A stretch of 64,000 nucleotides of DNA from Cymodocea nodosa (taxonomy: Eukaryota; Streptophyta; Magnoliopsida; Alismatales; Cymodoceaceae): positions 9,077,501 to 9,141,500 of the forward strand of contig CM072342.1 of NCBI GenBank assembly GCA_036874045.1, written 5' to 3'. Below are positions 49,273 to 59,640 of this stretch, piece after piece (within the stretch, counting starts at the first letter, position 1; every line of letters begins with the position of its first letter). A program made the position numbers and the translations under genes. A model generated the notes under the pieces. That model did no database searches and was not told the DNA's origin. It was given only the letters and a program-made list of their open reading frames with translations.

Positions 49273-50150
49273 ATATACACCTCCAAGAAAATTTCATTCA
49301 TCTTCTCCAACAACCTTTGGATATTGCCATACACCTATCTTCGATGTTCTTGATCAATCGCTCTATTTTGTCGTTACAATTTGGAGAAGAGTTTCCTTTG
49401 ACCATCTTGATAATCAAACCATTGTCACAAAATTTTTCTTGTAAGTCAACACAAACCTTATTAGTACTAGAGATCTCAATCCCTGATTAGCTTTTCTTGA
49501 ATTCCTTGGTTGAAAAGTTAATGGTCTTACCCACTTATAGAGTTTTCACATGACAACACTCAGTCCTCCAAAATCCAACAATTCACCTTCACCTATAGAG
49601 AGTCTTTAGTTGTGTGTGGTAACATGCTCTAGCTCCAACTCTTTAAACCTCTTATATAGGTTTTCCTCACCCCTCACTTTGAAAGTTGCATCTCTTGAAC
49701 TTTACCATTACAACTCAATGCGACTATTCATCTTTCATCATAGTTTCTCTAATGGTGCTCTCCCACTAGCATGTATTGGCTTCACATACTAATAATTGCA
49801 CCCCCACTATAACTATCCCTGCTTCTATTTGCTCGCATACTACCTTTAGTTTTTCATAACCATCAATGCTCCCCTTGATACTCTCCTGGCAGATGAATCG
49901 ACTCTCATCGATGTTATTGTATCGTAGATCAAAGCTCTTCTTTGATCGTGACTCTTCACCGTTAATTATATTGATTTACCACCAATGAATCAACCTCCGT
50001 AGGGTGTAACATCACCCATCGCATAGATCACACCATTTACTCAAAAACCCATATTTGGCATCGGTACAAAAGTCCCCCACGATTTCCAATCGACCAATTG
50101 AATGTTTTCCTTGCTGGTATTGGACCAATCAGTAGTTTTGAACTGTATTA
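49273..50150. other. Non-repetitive plant-like flank, no gene recognised
   Basis: Less AT-rich than the retroelements, with short broken frames on both strands and no motif that I recognise. A 60-residue frame at 49,610-49,792 has no supporting feature. It separates LTR3 from the fungal-type segment. Confidence 0.5.
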
Positions 50151-50365
50151 TATTGATTAAATATAAATTAAGAAGAGCCGCCAAATTAAAATATGGTCAA
50201 TGTAAACCCTGTGTTTATAGCTGGCGGCAATTTTTAATTAATTCCCTTCAAGGGTAGCAAAGCCTATGGATTTTAAGACCATGTGCAATATAGATATCGG
50301 TTGAAAGGGCACTTCTATTAAGAAAAAGCGTGAATGTCGTATTTATAATATGACAATAAGGATTA

Positions 50366-50878
50366 TTCGAAGTATAATCCCCATATTAGCTACGGCTTTA
50401 ATAACTAATAAATCATTCCTTGGCCCGGATTTTTTTTATCTTTAAAACCCGCCTTTTCAGTATATTCACACCCGGATATTCTTTTTAAAAATGTATTAAA
50501 TAACCTCCGGTTACAATAATAATAGCCATGCAGCTTAATTCGAATAATCCTCTTATTAGCCACGGCTTTAATAACTAATAAATCATTCCTTGTCCCGGAT
50601 TTTTTTTATCTTTAACGCCCGCCTTTTCAGTATATTCATCCCCGGATATTCTTTTTAAAAATGTATTAAATAACCTCCGGTTACAATAATAATAGCCATG
50701 CAGCTTACTTCGAATAATCCCCTTATTAGACACGGCTTTAATAACTAATAAATCATTCCTTGGCCCGGATTTTTTTTATCTTTAACTCCCGCCTTTTAAG
50801 TATATTCACCCCCGGATATTCTTTTTAAAAATGTATTAAATAACCTCCGGTTACAATAATAATAGCCATGCAGCTTAA
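50366..50878. repeat. Three tandem ~170-bp repeats
   Basis: Units start at TTCGA at 50,366, 50,539 and 50,709 (periods 173 and 170 bp) and differ by only a few bases. Each contains TTTAATAACTAATAAATC, GGATATTCTTTTTAAAAATG and the small inverted repeat TAACCTCCGGTTA. They lie about 500-1,000 bp upstream of the permease start. Confidence 0.93.
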
Positions 50879-51373
50879 TGTGCCAGCGTCAGGGTATATA
50901 TAATCATTTTAAAATTTTTAATTTTTTTTACCCGGTTTTTATTTTATTATTTTATAACTCCAGAGGTAAATTATTTTCCCAGGTTTCGCCTTCGGTTCTT
51001 CACTTCTCAGTTGGTATCGAACCCTTGACATTAGGAAACCATCAAGGAACCATCAAGACCCGAGCCTCTCTCAAAATCTTATATATAGAAGACCCCCTCC
51101 TCCCCGAACCTTTCAAAGAAAGAGCCCCCTCGTCCCCCTGCTCGGTGAAACATCTTTACGTTTCTTCCTATTCCCTTCGTCGTCAGAATCAGAGCGGAGT
51201 CCCTTGACAAGTCAACGGCGAAGGAATATTTCCACGGAGTGTCGACGACATCTCGCGGGGCAGAAGGAACATTTATCTGGAGAGCCTTGGACGAGCCACA
51301 GCTGCTGCCCTATCACAATTCACAACTAGAGTGAGAAGAGAGAAGCGCTGCCAGTCAGCCCCAACTAGTCGCC
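50879..51373 (+). promoter_or_regulatory. Promoter and 5' UTR of the fungal-type permease
   Basis: A TATA-like TATATATA at 51,080-51,087 is followed by pyrimidine-rich CCCCCTCCTCC, a common fungal start-site context. The leader runs about 250 bp to the start, which has a good context (GTCGCCATGG). No CACGTG box of the fungal PHO regulator (NUC-1/Pho4 type) was found between 50,200 and 51,373. Confidence 0.55.
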
Positions 51374-53240
51374 ATGGCCTTCTACAGCCGGTACGACTAC
51401 ATCTTCGCCCTCGGAACGATCTTCGCCTTCCTCGACGCTTGGAACATCGGTAAGTTCTTGTTGCCCCACCGTAAAGCAATAAGCAATAAGTGCACAACAA
51501 AGCGAGTGAATCCATAAAAGAATTGAATTCTAATATGACAACCACCCCTCAGGTGGCAACGATGTTGCCAACTCTTGGGCCACCTCGGTCGCCTCCAGGT
51601 CCGTTACCTATATCCAAGCCATGGTCCTCGGCGGTATCATGGAGTTCGTCGGTGCTGTCGGTGCAGGTTCCCGTGTCACGGATACCATCCGCACCAAGAT
51701 TGTGGATCCCAATTACTTCAAAGAGGATACCAGCATCCTGATGCTTGGTATGCTGTGTGCCGTTATGGCCTCGGCGTGCTTCCTCACCATGGCCACTAAG
51801 ATCGGTTTCCCGGTCTCGACAACCCACTCCATCCTCGGTGGCGTACTTGGTATGGGTATTGCAGCTGTCGGCGCTGAAAACGTGACCTGGATCGGCAAAG
51901 AAAAAGATGGCACATTCAAGGCCAAGTCTGGTGTCGTTGCTGTCTTCCTTGCATGGATCATCGCTCCTTGCATCGCTGGCTGCTTCGCATCGATCATCTT
52001 CCTCATCACCAAGTACGTTGTGCTTCTCCGCCGCAATCCCGTCATGTACGCTCTCTACAGCATACCCTTGTACTTCGGTGTCACCGCGTCCCTCCTCTGT
52101 ATGTTGATCGTTACAAAGGGTGGCCAGATCAAGAGCAATGTCTCCAGTGGTGCGACTGCTGGCATCATTGTCGGCACCGGTGCTGGCTTTGGCCTCCTGA
52201 TCGCCATCTTCCTCCTCCCGTGGATATACCGCAAGGTTGTCAAGGATGACTGGCCGCTCCGCTGGTTCCACATACTCTGGGGCCCTCTCGTCATTCGCCG
52301 TGGCGAGGTCCCTCCTCCTCCTCCCGGCTACAGCATCCGCGACTTCTACGCTGGACATCTCACCCGCGAGCAGCTCGAGGCTCGCCGCAAGAGTGCTGCT
52401 GCCCATGGTGACGACGAGGCTGATCCCAACCCTGTCGACGACTTCAAGATGGCCGAACACAAGTCCATCATCGGTCCCAAGCCCGAAGGCAAGCTCCTCT
52501 CTGGCCCAGTCCTTTTCTGGTGGGTCAAGTGGCTTCTCCTCCGCGGTGTCGACAAGGATGTCATCAACAGTCAGAAAGAGACGGGTGTTCTGTCTGGCGA
52601 TCTCGAAGACACCCATGCTAGTGCCTCTCACTTTGATAATAAGGTGGAATACATCTTCGCGTTCCTCCAAGTTATGACCGCCGCCACCGCCTCTTTCACC
52701 CACGGTGCCAACGATGTTGCCAACGCCATCGGTCCCTACTCGTCCATCTATCAGATCTGGCAGACTGGCCAATATCCCGAGAAGAAGGCTGTGGTGCCCG
52801 TCTGGATTCTTGCCTTCGGTGGTGGTGGCATAATGATCGGTCTCTGGACATATGGCTACCACATCATGAAGAACTTGGGTAACCGCCTCACTCTCCAGTC
52901 ACCTTCCCGTGGTTTCTCCATTGAGCTTGGCTCTGCCATCACCATCATCCTTGCTACCAGGCTCGGTAAGTTTTGATCCCATACTGCTTCGCTCTCCCAA
53001 ATTAAAGATCGACAGCTAACATTTTGTGCGTCTCCAGCGCTTCCCATCTCCACCACCCAGTGCATTACTGGTGCCACCGTCGGCGTCGGTCTTTGCAACG
53101 GTAGCTGGCGTGCTATCAACTGGCGCATGGTCGCTTGGATCTACCTTGGTTGGATGATCACCCTGCCCATTGCCGGTATCTTCTCCGGCTGCATCATGGG
53201 CTTTGTCATCAATGCGCCCGGTAACAGTTGGAGTTTCTGA
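51374..53240 (+). CDS. pho-4-like: Fungal-type phosphate permease (PiT family), three exons, apparently intact
   Basis: Exons 51,374-51,449, 51,553-52,965 and 53,038-53,240 join to 1,692 nt, 563 residues plus TGA. Introns are 103 and 72 nt, both phase 1, GT-AG, with branch-like CTAAT at 51,530 and CTAAC at 53,016, 17-19 nt before the acceptor. The protein has the two inverted PiT signatures: GGNDVANSWATS (residues 26-37; the first Gly-Gly is usually Gly-Ala) and HGANDVANAIGP (409-420), plus STTHSILGG (from 114) and STTQCITGATVGVGL (501-515). Hydrophobic segments flank a polar loop at about 262-365 containing PPPPPGYSIRDFY. Length fits Neurospora PHO-4 (about 590) and yeast Pho89 relatives, Na+/phosphate symporters of the plasma membrane, induced by phosphate starvation in fungi. 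Plant plastid PHT2 belongs to the same superfamily but lacks this fungal layout. No stop or frameshift seen. Identity strong; function in this genome unknown. Confidence 0.93.
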
Positions 53241-53396
53241 TATTTACTGGCTTCGTCGGGTTTTACGTTGTGGAATGAACCGACGACTATTGTGATACAT
53301 GGCAGCTGAAAGGTACAGGGTTCCTAGGCTTTTGACATTTCGACGGTTTTCTTTTTCTTTTATCTTTCTGTAATGTCATCAGTGACGTACGTAATG

Positions 53397-53402
53397 AATA
53401 AA
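53397..53402 (+). terminator. Poly(A) signal of the permease
   Basis: AATAAA 157 nt after the stop codon, in the last part of the GC-moderate 3' UTR and just before the return to AT-rich plant sequence. Confidence 0.6.
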
Positions 53403-53440
53403 ATCCTTTCTCCGTATCGTCATTCCCCGTGATATACAAG

Positions 53441-53700
53441 ACTAGTCCAATTAGTCAACTTATTTACTTGAAATGGTTCTTGAGTGTCCAAATTTCGTCT
53501 CACAAAATGATAACTCCCAAACATTAGTTATTTCTCAGTTTCGAATTCTATCATATATGTTTTAAATTTGATGATTAAGATTTACAAGTTTTAATACCTA
53601 CGAAGGTATTGTCAATCTATGAAAAAATCATATGTTATCTAGGCCATGATTTTATAAAGTCTATTACGTTCACTCTATCATATTTATTTATTTCCCTTAT
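53441..53700. other. Short AT-rich plant-like spacer
   Basis: About 260 bp between the fungal-type segment and the LTR of element C, with no gene or repeat seen. It shows no obvious similarity to the left flank 49,273-50,150. Confidence 0.45.
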
Positions 53701-55425
53701 TATTGAGTATTTTATTTTGATGATGTATATTAAATGAATGTAATCATATTTACTTAATTACTATTATTTGTAAAAGTAAATTAAAAATATTAATTAATAC
53801 AGAAAAAGTTTAATGATATAAATATTTATTTGTAATGGATCTGAGATTATACCAAGTCAAATAACTGGTCGTTACGTTATACTAACTTTTCATTTAACTA
53901 AATATTAAGTTAATGTGTGTTTTTATTGTAAATCATGATATATTTTAAAGTTATATTTTCTATATCATAAATAGTGCATGTTTAGACAACTCGTTGAGTT
54001 AGTACGTTATTTATATAAAGGTCACGCAAGAACTCGTTGAGTTATAAGCTTAAAGGTTAAAATATGTCATGTGAGAACTCGTTAAGTTAGTGAACAAAAG
54101 GTTAAAATGAAGAGACGAACTCGTTAAGTTAGTATTGTGCACGTGGTGAAATTTAAAGTTTACGAATGTTATATTGTATTATGTGAGTTGTACATGTTTA
54201 ACTCATTAAGTTAACATTATTACACTAACTGCATGCATTGAGTTACTATATGGAACACTAAGGCAACACATTAGGTTAATATTATTAACTTAAAGTTATT
54301 TTTATTGCATATGGTAAATACCTTATTGTAAAAACATTTGTTTATTATTGATTTATTGAGTTATTTATAACACAACGGAGTTGGTTCATTGAGTTAACTG
54401 TAACACCACGAAGTTGGTTTGTTGAATTAGTGTAACACCATGAAGTTGATTCATCGAGTTAGCGTAACACCACAGACTTAATTCATTGAGTTAGCTATAG
54501 TTATTGTTACGTGATTTGGTACATGATGAACTCGTTGAGTTAGATACGTTAAGTTATAAATCTACTTATTTTACTCATTTAGTTAACATTAACACAATGA
54601 CTTGTTATTACACTTGATGAAAAATTTTAGACGAGAAAGTTTATTTTGTTATTACACTTGATGAAAAATTTTAGACGAGAAAGTTTATTTTACTAGAAAA
54701 TTTTTAGAGATCCAAGATTGATAATTAAAGAAAATTCAAAAGGAAAATGTGGGTCAAAATGTGTGTATTTCGATGAAGGAAAAAGAGATGTGAAGAGTGA
54801 AAAATTGATAGTGATTAGACATGAAGGATATGCATGAAGTGAAGATATAGTATAAAAAGCATAGAATTCTGGTTGATCAATTATCCCTATATATCAAACG
54901 AAATATATTTTCAAGGATCAAAAACACCTCTTCGGGGAAAAGCTCTCAAATAGGAAGAAAATTCAGTGAAGTAGAGAAAGTTAGATATATGTCACTAAAG
55001 ATTTGAAGAATTGAATAGAAGAAAATTTAGTGAAGTAGAGAAAGTCAGATATATGTCACTGAATATTTGAAGAATCAGAAGGAAACAAATTCAGTAAAGT
55101 AGAGAAAGTCAGATATTTGTTACTAAAGAATTGCAGAAGAAGAAGAAGAAGAAAAATCTCAAATAGGGAGAAATGTTTTAAATTTCATAAATTAGTTTTC
55201 TCTATTTGTAGCTATGAAATTGATTAGATGAAATATGGTATTGTTATATAATTGCATCTACAATTTTTGAGGAGAATTGAATTATATATTGTAATTGAAA
55301 CCTTGAATAAACTGATTTGATTAAAATAGTGTCTCGACTTGTTTTTAATATTGAAGTTTTAATTATACGTAAATATGTTGGAAAACACAATTCACCCCCC
55401 TCTTGTGTAGCCATTCGATCCTACA
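53701..55425 (+). repeat. 5' LTR of element C
   Basis: TATTGAGTATTTTATTTTGA to GATCCTACA, 1,725 bp, homologous to the B LTR. It contains a perfect 44-bp tandem duplication (54,604-54,647 and 54,648-54,691) and three copies of a 60-66-bp repeat with AGTGAAGTAGAGAAAGT (from about 54,964, 55,029 and 55,092), where B has two. Motif array with CGTTGAGTTA forms at 53,985-54,560. Confidence 0.92.
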
Positions 55426-55427
55426 AG

Positions 55428-55440
55428 TGGTATCAGAGTT
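55428..55440 (+). other. PBS of element C
   Basis: TGGTATCAGAGTT, two bases after the LTR, an initiator-Met tRNA binding site with the last bases changed. Confidence 0.9.
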
Positions 55441-57375
55441 GGTTAATAACCTTTGATATAAAGTCGATACTAACTTAATTAATATCAGAGCTTATTCTAC
55501 CTTCCTTGTTTTTAAACAGAAATTAATATTTGAGCATACGTTTAACTTTGTTAATTTTATGCTCAAGTTGTTTTCTAAAGTTTTAAACTATTTAAAATCA
55601 AATAGGTTTAAAAATCTAAGGTAAGATGGCTACTAGAAATGATAATTTTTCTTTATATGAATGTCAAAATCTTAATCGTCCTCCTTTATTTGATGGAATA
55701 CATTTTGAATATTGAAAATATAGGATGACAGTCTTTCTTCAAACTATAGATCACAAGTTATGGTTCATGATTTCTAAACCATATACTCCGTTAACTACTC
55801 CTTATAATACTTGGACAATTACTGAAAAAGAAAATGAAACTTTGAATGCTAAATGCTTAAATATCTTATTTTGTGCATTGAGTTATGAACAGTTCAGTAA
55901 AGTGTCAATATATAAATTTGCTTATGAGGTGTGGCATGCATTAGAAGTTTCATATGAAGTACTTCTCAAGTTAAAGAGACTAAGATTAATATGTTAATTC
56001 ATAAGTATGAACTCTTTAAGATTCATGAAAACGAAAGTATTTCTGAGATGTTTTCCAGATTCCTAGATATCATAAACTCTTTAAAATGCTTAGGAAAGAA
56101 TTTTGAATAGAAGGATTTGGTGAGAAAAATTCTTAGATCCCTAAGTTCTAAATGGTCTCAGAAAGTGACATCAATTAAGGAATCATGAGACTTAAATATT
56201 TATACTATAAATGAACTTATAGGAAATTTAACTACTTATGAAGTTCAATTAAATGATTCACTAAGTCACAACAAATTAAAAATGAAGAAAGAAATAGCCT
56301 TCAAAATTAATTCAGATTCTAAAGTATCAACTGATTCTGATGAAGATTTGATTTTGCTGACTAGGAAATTCAAGAAAGCATGGAAAACTAGGAAACAGCA
56401 AAGGAACAGAAATGACAAACCCTCAATGTCAAATTCATTAAATGAAAAAAATTCTTCATCTAGAAAGTATGTTTGTTACAACTGCAAGAAACTTGGACAT
56501 CTTTCTCTAGATTGTCCTATAAGGAAAATGAAAAGTAAAGTAAGACAAATCAAAAGAAGACAACTTAGAAAAGTTAAAAAAAAATTTACAAGAAAAAGAC
56601 TTTGAAGGTCACTTGAGATGACACGTCAGAAGAGTCTGAATCTGAGGAATTATCATCAAAATCTTCACATTCAGAAGAAGAACAAAAGTTAGAAGATGTT
56701 GCTCATCTATGCTTCATGGTAGATGAGTCTGAGGTAATTTCTGATCTTGAAAGTCATTCAGATTTTAACTTTTATGAATTATTATATGCTTATCATGTAT
56801 TATTATAAAAACTTAAAGTTTGTAAACTAGAAAATAAGAATATTAGAAACTTTTTGTCCATTTTGGAAGAAGAAAATTGTTTCCTATCTACTACTTTAGA
56901 GAAGTTTAAATGTGATAATAAAAATCATGTTAGAGATTTGCATAAATTTAGATTTAATGAATGTGTCTTGCATGAACAAATACAAAATATAAATGCTGAA
57001 AAATTAAAGATAGAATCTGAAAATGAAAAGTTGAGAAACAATATAAATGATCTTGAGTTAGAGATTGATAGATTAAAAATGAGAGAGCTAGATTTAAATT
57101 CCACCATTGATAAATGGAATTTAAGTCAAACTAAGTTAGACAAACTAACTAGTACCCCTACAGTGTCATATAAGTTAGGCTTAGGATTTGATTATCCTAA
57201 ATACCCTGAATCTCGAGCTAACAAAGGATTTATTAGTTGCAATTCAAGTAAATCTAAGATTAAAATTCCTTTTATCATGAAACAAGGTAATAAATATGTA
57301 GAAGTAGGTACTTCAAGGGATGAATCATGTAGTAATAATATAAACCAATGTGATTTATCTAAATGTACTTCTAAC

Positions 57376-59135
57376 TGTTAGCTCATTTATTTTATCAATT
57401 AATTTTGATGATGCAAAACGTGTGGTTTAATTATTTCTGCCATAGTTTAGATGTCCTTTTACTCAAATGAATTTTGGCTAACTCTGTGTACTCAAAGTCT
57501 TTTAAATTAGATTTCAGCAGGTTACTATGTCTACAATGTATTGATTGGAGAGTTATTTTATAAGTCATCGAACAGAATAGGACAAATCGAATGGTTAAGT
57601 CTTTCACTTGGTTTTTCGGACAGTTATATCAATAACTATCCGAAAAATATTTATCTTCAGTGAATTAAGTCTTTTTATGTCCGGATATGATTTTTATGGT
57701 AAGTCTCCGAAATCCTTTTGGTTTCGAATAGTTAAAGTTTTTATTCCAGAGAGTTAGCTGTTTCTTTATTTTAATATATTTTTAGTTACTTTCTTCTGAA
57801 GGACACGTGTTAGTCTCTCATCACTTCACTTAAGTGACTTTTCAAAAGGTTACGATGTAACTATCCGCAAACTCTTAAGAATCGGAGAGTTATCTTTAGT
57901 AAGTATTCGAAAACTGTTTTAAGCTTCGGATGGTTGAGTTTTCTTTTATTTTCTGACTTAAGTGACTTTTCGAAAGGTTACCTATGTAATTATCGAAAAT
58001 GACTTAAGGATCAGAGAGTTATCTTTTTAAGTATTCAAAACATGTTCACTCTATTGGATAATTTATTTTTTAACGCGGTTTTTGAAGGACACGTGTTTCA
58101 TTTCTAATGCATGATTTAAGTGGTCTTTCGGTAAGTTAGTTCCAACTATCCGAAATGATTTTGAGTTTCGGCAGGTTATCTATTTAAGTCTCCGATTTTC
58201 TAAAAGTCTTCGAAGATTTTATTTTTACAGAAATTGCAACTATTATTAATTGACTAATCTTTGTGGTAAGATATCTTTTGATTGCAGATCTCAACTTTAA
58301 TATGATTGAAGGTTGCCGAAAATGAATTCCTGCATAAGGCATCTGACCATTTTAGAATTCTTTCCACTTATGCAAATCTCGAAGGAAAAAATAAAAGGGA
58401 TTTTTGCAGAAAACAAAAAGAGCGACGCACAAAATTTTTCAACACTCGAAAGGAGAATTTGTTTGCTTAGCAATTCTACAAACACCTTGAAGATTCATCT
58501 GCAACAAAGTTTAGAAGATCATCAGCTGTAGATCAATCAAGAAATCTCCTCAGAGCTTCTATGTCAACTCTTCATAGGAGTTGATCTGGTATTGTGTGTC
58601 ATTTTCATTTTGAGTCAGTGACTCCTGGTTTTAAATTGTCTTCTTGTTTACTTGAAAACCTTAACTCACAAGGGTGTTGTGAGTATACCTTCACAAGGTC
58701 GGGGCCTTGGTGAAGAGAGTGAAGTGTGATACTTCACTTACTCAAGATTGGGGTCTTGAGTACACAAAGTTGGTGCTTTGTGTGAGGTTTTTGTTTAGCC
58801 TTTAAAAACATCTGTAAGGTTGTTACTTAGCCTGCAAAAGCAATTTATGTAAGGTTGTTGCTTAGCCTGCAAAAGCAACTTGTTTAAGGTTTGTGCTTAG
58901 CCTTAAAAGCACTTAGTAGAATTCTCAAGGTTGTGGCCTTGAGGAGTGGACTACCTAGTTTGGGGAACCACTATAAATCTTTTTGTGTTCTTTAATTTCT
59001 GCTCTGCTAGTTTTTAATTCTAAATCAATTAATTAGGGTTCATTAGTGTCAACAGCTTCTGAAATTTTTAAAAGCAAAATAAACTTGATTAGGACACTAT
59101 TCACCCCCCCTCTAGTGTGTCATTCGATCATTTCA
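57376..59135 (+). mobile_element. Solo copia LTR with target duplication, inside gag of C
   Basis: TGTTAGCTCATTTATTTTAT to GATCATTTCA, 1,760 bp, flanked by CTAAC on both sides (57,371-57,375 and 59,136-59,140); removing it restores the gag sequence as in element B. The tail has CACCCCCCCTCTAGTG, the Sirevirus-type end. It belongs to a family different from B/C. U3 carries TAACTATCCGA-type motifs and three ACACGTG sites; R/U5 holds the hairpin array. A 72-residue frame at 58,313-58,531 is probably chance. Confidence 0.93.
58664..58972 (+). other. Array of about ten small hairpins in the solo LTR
   Basis: Consecutive short inverted repeats, with stem sequences mostly different but of the same size: 58,664-58,684 (8 bp), 58,689-58,715 (10 bp, one bulge), 58,718-58,738 (8), 58,740-58,761 (8, loop TTGGGG), 58,762-58,783 (8, loop TTGGTG), 58,792-58,810 (5), 58,857-58,879 (7), 58,893-58,912 (6), 58,924-58,943 (7, loop TTGTGG) and 58,945-58,972 (5). 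Most stems are perfect and spacers are only 0-13 nt apart from one longer gap. Likely transcribed as part of the leader. Confidence 0.85.
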
Positions 59136-59640
59136 CTAACATGACTATCAATGTTTTTAAAAATCTTGTTTCTTGTTCTGAAAATTAGTTACTAATGTTT
59201 CTAAAATTTCAAACAATTGTAGTAAACTGAAAATTCTGAAACTTGAGCATGAAATTCAAAACACTAGTATTAGACCAATTACTAGTTTTGCATGTTCTTT
59301 ATCTGAAAATTCATGTGTAGAAAAATATTTTGTATGTATTGAAAATTTAAATACAGGTACAAAATCCTAGTATGAACTTACTAAAATGTCTTAGCATAAC
59401 CAAAATAAATTAACATCTAATAAAAATCGGTTTGGTCTTGGTTATACTACATCTAAAAATATACAAAATGTTTATAAGAGCAATAATTCTATGAGTATGA
59501 AGTAAACGATAAATCAGTAGTACTTACAACTAATAAGAATGTAAATGAAAATGTTAAGTTGTTTTTAAACAAAAAGAAGAAATATGCTTTTAATGAACTT
59601 GGTCCTCAAAGACATTGGGTACCAAGAAACAATTCTTCTT

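Larger units (their letters stand above)
50150..53440. other. Fungal-type DNA segment in a plant background
   Basis: From roughly 50,150 the composition and vocabulary change: an inverted pair GCCGCCA/TGGCGGC at 50,177-50,228, a 3 x 170-bp repeat array, then a GC-rich gene with fungal codon use (C/G at third positions), fungal intron signals and short UTRs. Plant-like AT-rich sequence resumes after the poly(A) signal at about 53,440. Boundaries are estimates from composition. Only one gene is present. Origin may be horizontal transfer or a chimeric or contaminated assembly. Confidence 0.75.
55626..59640 (+). pseudogene. Gag of element C, split by a solo LTR
   Basis: ATG at 55,626 (MATRNDNFSLYECQ), UBN2 region kept where B has a deletion (TITEKENETLNAKCLNILFC), zinc knuckle CYNCKKLGHLSLDC (about 56,475-56,515), coiled coil from 56,854, then interruption at 57,376-59,135. 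After it the frame resumes at NMTIN and ends near QRHWVPRNNSS at 59,640. Stops and shifts at about 55,715, 55,975, 56,107, 56,600 and 59,370 disable it. Confidence 0.88.

Noticed and set aside
49610-49792. Possible small gene in the non-repetitive flank
   Set aside because: Only 60 residues, poor start context, no recognisable domain.
52237-52677. Plus-strand frame of 146 residues within exon 2
   Set aside because: Wrong frame of the permease; low-complexity Ser/Thr translation without support.
51549-52862. Long 437-residue frame on the minus strand across the permease
   Set aside because: It is the mirror of a GC-rich coding strand; no motif, and it crosses the exon with the conserved PiT signatures on the other strand.
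49273-53700. tRNA or rRNA genes near the fungal segment
   Set aside because: No cloverleaf or rRNA-like sequence was found on either strand by eye.
58313-58531. 72-residue frame in the solo LTR
   Set aside because: Sits in the leader of an LTR before the hairpins, no domain, overlapped by another frame on the opposite strand.
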